Assembly: GCA_001443005.1 (NCBI GenBank)
Contig: LEKQ01000016.1
Location: 74,788 to 138,787, forward strand
Reading direction: 5' to 3'
DNA from: a bacterium GBS-1
Lineage (GTDB): Bacteria > Synergistota > GBS-1
Length of the DNA: 64,000 nucleotides
In this document: piece by piece, positions 58,467 to 64,000 of the stretch
How the letters are laid out: each line of letters opens with the position of its first letter
Position numbering within the stretch: position 1 is the stretch's first letter
The notes under the pieces: generated by a model
Seen by the model: the letters and a program-made list of their open reading frames with translations, nothing else
Told to the model about the DNA's origin: nothing
Database searches by the model: none
Program-made: the position numbers and the translations under genes

Positions 58467-59564
58467 ATGAGAGTTAAGGAGAGGAAGGAGAGATACAAGG
58501 TAGTTTACATTCCAGGGGATGATTCTGGGCATGACGTGATGGAAGCTTGCATGTTGGTAATGGAGAGGCTTAACCCGCCGATAGATTGGATTAGAGCTGA
58601 TGCTGGTTGGTGTATGTGGGAGAAGTGTGGAGATACCGTTCCTCCCGAGACATGGAAGGCCCTCTTCGAAAGCGATGCTGCTTTACTTGGGGCCATAACG
58701 AGCAAACCAGGGGTTAAGGGGTTTAAATCTGCGATAATTCAGATTCGTCAGAGATTTGATCTCTACATAAACCTGAGGCCCTTTAAGTCCCTTCCGGGGG
58801 TTCCTTCCCATAAGGATAATATAGACATAGTCCTCTTCAGGGAGAACACCGAGGACCTATATGCTGGTGTTGAGTGGCGTCCTCTTCCTCAAGAAATATA
58901 CGATCTTCACCCTGCGATGGAGAGGTTTAAGGGAAAGAGAGAGGTTGCTGCTAGCTTAAGGATCTTCTCCTGGGAAGGTTGTGAGAGGATAATAAGAGCT
59001 GCTTTCAATTATGCTAGGGAGAATAGAAGGAAGAAGATTACTGTTGTTGAGAAGGCCAACGTCATAAGGGCTACGGGTGGGCTTTTCCTTGAAGTGGCAG
59101 AGGAGGTTGCCAAGGATTATCCGGAGATAGAGTGGAATATCGAAAACGTCGATGCAACTGCCATGTGGCTTATAAAGAACCCTCAAAGCTATGATGTGAT
59201 AGTTACCACTAATGTGTTCGGGGACATAATCTCCGATGAATGTGCTCAACTTGTTGGGGGAATGGGCGTTGTAGCATCTGGTAACATAGGGGATAGCTAT
59301 GCTTTGTTTGAACCTACCCATGGTTCAGCTCCTAAATATGCTAGACAGTATAAGGTGAACCCTACAGCGATGCTTATGGCTGGAAAGATGCTCCTGGATT
59401 ATCTTGACCTTAAGGAGTATGCTGAGAGGCTCGAAAGGGCTGTGCTTTCCGTACTTGAGGAGGGTAGATATGTCACTTACGATATACTGAGGGATAAGGG
59501 AGAGGATGAAAGCAAAGCGGTCTCCACCTTGAGGATGGCGGAGGAGATCGCTAAAAGAGTTTAA
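58467..59564 (+). CDS. Isocitrate/isopropylmalate dehydrogenase family protein
   Basis: NAD(P)-dependent oxidative decarboxylase of a 2-hydroxy acid with a 3-carboxylate, 365 aa. Visible: IPGDDSGHDVMEA, NLRPFKSLPGV, FRENTEDLYAGVEW, the catalytic lysine in VVEKANVIRATGGLF, NVFGDIISDECAQLVGG with the metal aspartates, and GSAPKYA. ENTEDLYAG and RPFKSLPG favour isocitrate over isopropylmalate, and the short GSAPKYA cofactor loop with the lack of a clear NADP arginine set leans to NAD. Homoisocitrate cannot be excluded. ATG follows GGGGGGT. Confidence 0.88.
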   Translation: MRVKERKERYKVVYIPGDDSGHDVMEACMLVMERLNPPIDWIRADAGWCMWEKCGDTVPPETWKALFESDAALLGAITSKPGVKGFKSAIIQIRQRFDLYINLRPFKSLPGVPSHKDNIDIVLFRENTEDLYAGVEWRPLPQEIYDLHPAMERFKGKREVAASLRIFSWEGCERIIRAAFNYARENRRKKITVVEKANVIRATGGLFLEVAEEVAKDYPEIEWNIENVDATAMWLIKNPQSYDVIVTTNVFGDIISDECAQLVGGMGVVASGNIGDSYALFEPTHGSAPKYARQYKVNPTAMLMAGKMLLDYLDLKEYAERLERAVLSVLEEGRYVTYDILRDKGEDESKAVSTLRMAEEIAKRV

Positions 59565-59583
59565 AACTATGGGGGTGATTTGA

Positions 59584-60075
59584 TTGATCAACTTTGAGGT
59601 AGTTAAGATGGAGATTCCGGAGGGGTGCAATATAATAGTCGGACATAGTCACTTCATAAAGACCGTTGAGGATCTCTATGAGATACTGATAACGAGTTCT
59701 CCTTACCTTAAGTTCGGTGTGGCTTTCTGTGAGGCGTCTGGTCCCTGCCTCATAAGGTACGAGGGAAACGACGAGGATTTAATCAAGGTGGCTATAGATA
59801 ATGCGAAGAAGCTCAGTGCCGGTCACGCCTTTGTCATCCTAATAAAGGAAGGTTATCCCATAAACGTGCTTAACGCTATTAAGAACTGTCAAGAGGTTTG
59901 CAGGATATTCACCGCTACCGCTAACCCTCTGGAAGTTATAATCGCTCAGACGGAGCAAGGAAGAGGTATAATTGGCGTCGTTGATGGTTTCGCGAGTAAG
60001 GGTGTTGAAGGTGAGGAGGATATAAAGAGGAGGAGGAAGTTCTTGCGAGAGGTGACGAAGTATAAGAGGGGGTGA
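59584..60075 (+). CDS. Adenosine-specific kinase family protein
   Basis: 163 aa, matches the small DUF355 family named adenosine-specific kinase from a structural study: [18 protein letters not shown] at the start, [68 protein letters not shown]. Found mostly in thermophilic archaea and some bacteria. TTG start after GGGGGTGA. GTGA overlap region with the ABC gene. Biochemical role is poorly known. Confidence 0.9.
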   Translation: MINFEVVKMEIPEGCNIIVGHSHFIKTVEDLYEILITSSPYLKFGVAFCEASGPCLIRYEGNDEDLIKVAIDNAKKLSAGHAFVILIKEGYPINVLNAIKNCQEVCRIFTATANPLEVIIAQTEQGRGIIGVVDGFASKGVEGEEDIKRRRKFLREVTKYKRG

Positions 60076-60083
60076 AAGACGCC

Positions 60084-61019
60084 TTGGTAGAGGTCCAAGA
60101 GGTTGGTAAGGAGTTCCACGGAAGATGGGTTTTGCGTGATGTATCCTTTACGGTAAAAGAGGGGGAGATATTAGGATTTCTCGGCCCTAACGGTGCGGGG
60201 AAGACGACCACGATGAGGATAATAACCGGCTACCTTCCACCATCGGTTGGTAGGGTAAAGGTCGCTGGTTATGATGTTACAGAAAATCCTCTTGAGGTTA
60301 AAAAGAGGATAGGTTATCTTCCCGAAAGCCCACCCATCTATAGAGAGCTTACCGTTAAGGAATACCTTAAGTTCGTTATGGAGATAAAGGATGTTCCAAG
60401 AAGAGAGAGAAAGGAGCGCCTTTCAGAGGTTATAGAGTATTGTGGGCTTAAGGATGTTTACGGAAGGCTCGTTGGTAATCTCTCTCGAGGGTATAGGCAG
60501 AGGGTAGCTCTCGCTCAAGCTTTGATATCTAATCCTGATTTATTGATATTGGATGAGCCAACAAGCGGGCTCGATGCCGTTCAGATAGCCGAGGTTAGGT
60601 CTTTGATAAGGTCGTTAAAGGGTAAGCATACGGTTATTTTATCTACTCACATTCTCCCCGAGGTTACCGCGACCTGCGATAGAGTGATAATAATAAGCAA
60701 TGGTAAGATAGTTGCGGAAGATACCCTCGAGGGACTTGAAGCCCGCTTGAGGCCTTCTAAGAAGGTTGAGATAAAGGTCGCTCGCTATAGGGATAAGGTT
60801 TGTGAGGAGATATCCAAGCTTCCAAGCGTCATAAGCGTCGTCCCATCGAGAAACGATGCTATTTTGGTGGAGTATCCTCAGAGCTTAGATTTAAGGGAAG
60901 ATATAGCGAGGGTTATCGTTAACCTCGGTGCGGGTTTGCTTGAGCTTAAGCCTGTTAGCATGACCTTGGAGGAAGTATTCCTTCAGCTTGTTACTGAGGA
61001 GGAGGCGGGGAAAGCATGA
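60084..61019 (+). CDS. ABC transporter ATP-binding subunit (GldA/NosF type)
   Basis: 311-aa ATPase. Walker A GPNGAGKTT, Q-loop GYLPESPPIY, signature LSRGYRQRVALAQAL, Walker B LLILDEPTSGLD, and STHILPE with the switch histidine. C-terminal extension (about 210-311) as in ABC-2 exporter ATPases. Start TTG at 60084 is preferred since GGGGGTGA (60068-60075) would be its ribosome-binding site; the GTG at 60072 is inside that. ATGA overlap with the permease gene. Confidence 0.95.
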   Translation: MVEVQEVGKEFHGRWVLRDVSFTVKEGEILGFLGPNGAGKTTTMRIITGYLPPSVGRVKVAGYDVTENPLEVKKRIGYLPESPPIYRELTVKEYLKFVMEIKDVPRRERKERLSEVIEYCGLKDVYGRLVGNLSRGYRQRVALAQALISNPDLLILDEPTSGLDAVQIAEVRSLIRSLKGKHTVILSTHILPEVTATCDRVIIISNGKIVAEDTLEGLEARLRPSKKVEIKVARYRDKVCEEISKLPSVISVVPSRNDAILVEYPQSLDLREDIARVIVNLGAGLLELKPVSMTLEEVFLQLVTEEEAGKA

Positions 61020-61777
61020 GGATGATCCTTTCCATGTTCAGAAAGGACTTGAAAATATATCTACTTTCACCCTTAGCTTATACGATCGTGGGGGCTTTTC
61101 TGCTCATAGTGGGTTACCTTTACATAAATTCTTTAGCTTACTATATACTTCAGGTGAGTAGATGGGGAGGATATGGCTTCAACGCTACTAAGTTCCTGTT
61201 TTACCCCTTATTTCAAAACGTTTTGTTCCTGCTAATATTCCTAGTGCCGGTCTTAACGATGAGAACCTTCCCAGAAGAGGAGGCTTCTGGGACCTTTGAG
61301 CTTCTTTTGACTTCTCCAATAACGGAGTTTCAGATAGTTATGGGCAAGTTTCTTGCCTCATACTTCATTTACCTCATCACCTTAGCCATACTTCTTTATA
61401 TACCGATTACCTTAAGAAAAGCTGGGGAGTTGGATATAGGGCTTTTGATCTCTGGCTATGTAGGTATGCTTCTTGCTGGGGCGGCTTTCTTCGCCGCAGG
61501 GGTATTTGCTGCCTCTTTGACTAGGAGACAGGCCACTGCTTCCATGGTTTCCTTCGCCCTTTTGCTCCTTTTATGGTTTATTAACTGGGCTGCTTCTAAC
61601 CTTGGAACTGACTATCCCGTTTTAGGAGGGATACTTTGGAGGCTCGCCATATTTAACAGGGTTAGAGCCTTTTCCGAAGGGGTTATCGACCTTAGAAATG
61701 TGATTTTCTTCGTTAGCTTGACCGTTATCTTTCTTTATCTTTCCGTTATGTCGCTTGCCTCAAGGAGGTGGAAGTGA
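61016..61777 (+). CDS. ABC-2 type permease (GldF-like)
   Basis: 253 aa with six hydrophobic helices. Opens MFRKDLKIYLLSPLAYTIVGAFLLIVGYLY and contains LVPVLTMRTFPEEEASGTFELLLTSPITEFQIVMGKFLAS, the common ABC-2 permease motif seen in GldF and NosY-like subunits. Ends next to the GldG-like gene with no spacing. Forms the channel part with the ATPase. Confidence 0.92.
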   Translation: MRMILSMFRKDLKIYLLSPLAYTIVGAFLLIVGYLYINSLAYYILQVSRWGGYGFNATKFLFYPLFQNVLFLLIFLVPVLTMRTFPEEEASGTFELLLTSPITEFQIVMGKFLASYFIYLITLAILLYIPITLRKAGELDIGLLISGYVGMLLAGAAFFAAGVFAASLTRRQATASMVSFALLLLLWFINWAASNLGTDYPVLGGILWRLAIFNRVRAFSEGVIDLRNVIFFVSLTVIFLYLSVMSLASRRWK

Positions 61778-61779
61778 AC

Positions 61780-63090
61780 ATGACAGAGAAAAGGACGCTC
61801 ATAATCAACTTTATATTGCTCTTCTGTATATTGGTTGCCCTTAACTATATAGTCGATAAGCATTATCAAAGGTGGGATTTAACGATATGGAGGGAGAATA
61901 CCCTTGACCCAAAGACCATGGACGTCCTCCGCAAGGTGAAAGATAAGATAGAGATATACGCCTTTCCTGCACGAGATGATGTGGAGAGGGCTAGATCGCT
62001 CCTTGAGACTTATAAGTATCACTGCCCTAAAATAGAGTATTCGGTGCTTGATGCGAGTAAACACCCCCTTGAGGCGAAGAAGTATGGGGTTGACTTCTTT
62101 GGGCAGGCCGTGGTTGTTCAAGGAGAGAGTAAGGTTAAAATAGACTATCTTGACGAAGAAAACCTGACTAACGCGATAATAAAGGTTCAGATGCGTGGAG
62201 AGAGGGTTATCTACTTTGTAAGCGGTCATGGTGAGCCTACTTTAGATGACTCCAGTGATCAGGGAATAACGGCCCTAAGAGATGCCCTTAGGGCTAAGGG
62301 TTTTGAGCCCAAGTCGTTGAACCTCCTCGCTACCGAGAGGGTTCCTGCCGATGCCCTATGTGTAGTATTAATAGCACCTAAGAAGGATCCCTTACCAGTA
62401 GAGCTAAGTGTGCTGAGCGATTACTTTAAAGGGGGAGGGAGGCTGCTTGTCTCTTTAGAGTATGACTCTCCCAAGACGTGGAAGAAATGGTGCTTGGACA
62501 CCTTTGAAGTGTTCGTCTACGATGGGATCATCATAGACCCCTTGGCGAAGGCTTTTGGGACGAATGCGTTAACCCCAGTTATAGTCAGCTATCCTGATAG
62601 TCGCGTTCTTTCTGACTTTAGCTTAGCTACTTTCTTTCCTTTAGCCACAGCCTTGAGAAAGGATAAGGGGAAGCTGGAGGAGGAGAAGGTCTTGGAGAGC
62701 GGAGCGGCGAGCTGGCTTGAGATGAATTTGACGCCTGAGACGAAAACGGTCGAATTTAATGAAGGGGTTGACGTTAAAGGTCCCTTGGCCTTAGCTTATT
62801 TGGTTAGGAGCAAAGAGAGGGAAGGGGAAGCGATAGTTATAGGTGATAGCGATTTCTTGAGGAACGCGAGCTTCAGAGTTTCCGGTAACGGTGATTTAGC
62901 TCAAAGGATGATCTTCTATCTCGCCAAGGAAACAAAGCTGGTTGAGATACCCATAGTTAAAGGTAAGCATACCGCCTTTATGATTCCCTCTTGGCTTGGC
63001 AACCTTAGCCTTTGGTTGTCTTTAGTAGTAGTTCCTGGAGTGCTCTTTCTTCTCGGTGGAATCGCTTGGGTAAGAAGGAGGAGATTATGA
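61780..63090 (+). CDS. GldG-like ABC-associated membrane protein
   Basis: 436 aa with one TM helix near each end (LIINFILLFCILVALNYI; SLWLSLVVVPGVLFLLGGIAWVRRRR) and a large extracytoplasmic domain. The IFT52/GldG-type core shows LDEENLTNAIIKVQMRGERVIYFVSGHGEP and VIGDSDFLRNASFRVSGNGDLAQRMI. It belongs to transport systems first described for gliding motility, but in most bacteria its cargo is unknown. ATG 61780 after AAGGAGGTG. Stop overlaps the ATG of the next gene (TGATG). Confidence 0.9.
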   Translation: MTEKRTLIINFILLFCILVALNYIVDKHYQRWDLTIWRENTLDPKTMDVLRKVKDKIEIYAFPARDDVERARSLLETYKYHCPKIEYSVLDASKHPLEAKKYGVDFFGQAVVVQGESKVKIDYLDEENLTNAIIKVQMRGERVIYFVSGHGEPTLDDSSDQGITALRDALRAKGFEPKSLNLLATERVPADALCVVLIAPKKDPLPVELSVLSDYFKGGGRLLVSLEYDSPKTWKKWCLDTFEVFVYDGIIIDPLAKAFGTNALTPVIVSYPDSRVLSDFSLATFFPLATALRKDKGKLEEEKVLESGAASWLEMNLTPETKTVEFNEGVDVKGPLALAYLVRSKEREGEAIVIGDSDFLRNASFRVSGNGDLAQRMIFYLAKETKLVEIPIVKGKHTAFMIPSWLGNLSLWLSLVVVPGVLFLLGGIAWVRRRRL

Positions 63091-64000
63091 TGAGAGTGAG
63101 GAAAAGCACGTTTGTCCTTGCCATAATACTTGCTTCCTTATTGTTTTACATATTTGTTATAGATCTCCCATCGGAGAAGAAAAAAAGAGAGGAATCGAAG
63201 CTCATTCCGTGGGATATAGATAGCGCGGTTTCTATGGAGCTTAAGGTAGAGTCGAAGAATTTGGATGTAAGCCTCGCTAAGGTGGGTAAGGATAAGTGGC
63301 AGATAAACTCTCCTGTCTTAACGGAAGCGGATGACCTAACGATGAGTTTGATATTTTCCGCTCTTAAAGATGCTAAGAAGGAGAAGGTTGTTGATTCAGG
63401 TGATCCGAAAGACTACGGGCTTGACAGACCCGAGATGGTCCTGGGGCTTGAGAATCAAAAGGGGGAAAAGATAAAGCTCCTTTTCGGTAAGGAGCACCCC
63501 ATAACGGGTGAGAGGTATCTCATGGTTGAGGGGAGCAAGGCGATATACCTTGTGGGTTCTTACGTATATAGGCAGCTTAGTTCCGATCTCTACTCCCTTC
63601 GTAAGAAGGATATGATACCCGAAGGGACTATTGTCATACAGAGCTTCACTCTATCTTATACTAAACCTGCGCGTGAGTTCTCCTTCAAAAGGAATGAGCA
63701 GAGCTTGTGGGATATGACTTTACCTGTGAGCATACCCATAGGTCAGGATAAGGTAGCTGACATATTGTGGGACATAGTTGAAGGTAAGGCTGATGAGATC
63801 ATAGATAACCCGAAGGATCTCAAGGATTATAGCTTAGACTCTCCTCAGCTTGTCGTTAAGCTCGTTACGGAGAAGGGCAAAGAGTATGAGGTTTTGTATT
63901 CTTGGACTAAGGATGAGAAGAGCGTCTGGGGTATGGTTAAAGGGGAAAAGAGCGTGTATCGTTTTGGGAGGTTCATCCCTAAGAACTTAAAGGTAACATC
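63090..64000 (+). CDS. DUF4340-domain protein, 3' end beyond window
   Basis: Frame is open from the ATG at 63090 to the window end (303 full codons). One N-terminal TM helix (TFVLAIILASLLFYIFVI), then a repeated beta-rich domain: KVGKDKWQINSPVLTEADDLTMSLIFSAL and, in a second unit, FSFKRNEQSLWDMTLPVSIPIGQDKVADIL, with YGLDRPEMVLGLE and YSLDSPQLVVKLV closing each. This is the DUF4340 pattern, found next to GldF/GldG-type transporters. Start overlaps the preceding stop as ATGA-like TGATG. Probably the last subunit of the exporter. Confidence 0.88.
   Translation, partial: MRVRKSTFVLAIILASLLFYIFVIDLPSEKKKREESKLIPWDIDSAVSMELKVESKNLDVSLAKVGKDKWQINSPVLTEADDLTMSLIFSALKDAKKEKVVDSGDPKDYGLDRPEMVLGLENQKGEKIKLLFGKEHPITGERYLMVEGSKAIYLVGSYVYRQLSSDLYSLRKKDMIPEGTIVIQSFTLSYTKPAREFSFKRNEQSLWDMTLPVSIPIGQDKVADILWDIVEGKADEIIDNPKDLKDYSLDSPQLVVKLVTEKGKEYEVLYSWTKDEKSVWGMVKGEKSVYRFGRFIPKNLKVT

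Noticed and set aside
44-64000. tRNA, rRNA, CRISPR arrays, insertion sequences or prophage
   Set aside because: No cloverleaf, rRNA-like, spaced-repeat, transposase or integrase sequence seen on reading; intergenic gaps are all under 200 bp.

Overview
The window is a dense, mostly plus-strand bacterial chromosome segment. GC content looks to be in the mid-forties (not counted). Arg is mostly AGG/AGA and Ile often ATA, TTG and GTG starts are common, and Shine-Dalgarno sites are purine-rich (AGGAGG, GGGGGTGA). Neighbouring genes often overlap by 4-30 nt. A TolC/adaptor/RND efflux operon implies an outer membrane. The tungsten-type aldehyde oxidoreductase family gene, many TRAP/TTT uptake systems and the absence of respiratory genes suggest an anaerobic, possibly thermophilic, organic-acid or amino-acid fermenter. 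A Synergistota-like lineage is my best guess; Thermotogota is an alternative. This is inference from style and gene content, not a database match. I saw no rRNA, tRNA, CRISPR array or insertion sequence.

Layout. 1-4.6 kb: a TAXI-type TRAP transporter followed by an opine-dehydrogenase-like and an ornithine-cyclodeaminase-like enzyme. 4.6-12.5 kb: an SDR, a secreted unknown, then a tight housekeeping operon (ispA, dxs, tlyA, nadK, recN and a small unknown). 12.5-30.3 kb: a large catabolic region holding a PEP-mutase/isocitrate-lyase family enzyme, a ubiquitin-like protein, an RraA-type aldolase, an Ldh2-type dehydrogenase, an AOR-family oxidoreductase and a cupin. It continues with a TRAP transporter, a set of enzymes matching the families of the Thermotoga inositol route (two zinc alcohol dehydrogenases, a creatininase-family hydrolase, a TIM-barrel epimerase, a Gfo/Idh/MocA dehydrogenase), then a KdgF-like cupin, KduI and a second TRAP system.

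30.3-36.4 kb: aroE behind a leader peptide packed with Trp, Phe and Tyr codons plus a terminator, a clear-looking transcription attenuator; aroD with its own consensus promoter; then a TctCBA tricarboxylate-type transporter and an IclR regulator. 36.4-43.9 kb (minus strand): a TetR-controlled TolC/adaptor/RND operon with a small PII-like protein, and a lysine exporter LysO split into two genes. 44-52 kb: hpf, then an apparently complete serine pathway (class V aminotransferase, SerA, histidine-phosphatase-family phosphatase), secA and a secreted DUF3857-like protein. 52-64 kb: argS, a FtsB/DivIC-like protein, a LarA-like protein, a short topA, a DUF401 transporter, rpmB, an isocitrate-dehydrogenase family gene, adenosine-specific kinase and a Gld-type ABC exporter that runs off the end.

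Coupling. Most clusters are translationally coupled operons. Strong hairpins without a clear T-run sit just after three of the four solute-binding-protein genes and probably set binding-protein to permease ratios. Two sugar-acid promoters share one architecture, and several housekeeping promoters share an extended -10. The most striking single element is the aromatic-amino-acid attenuator before aroE (30.30-30.57 kb).
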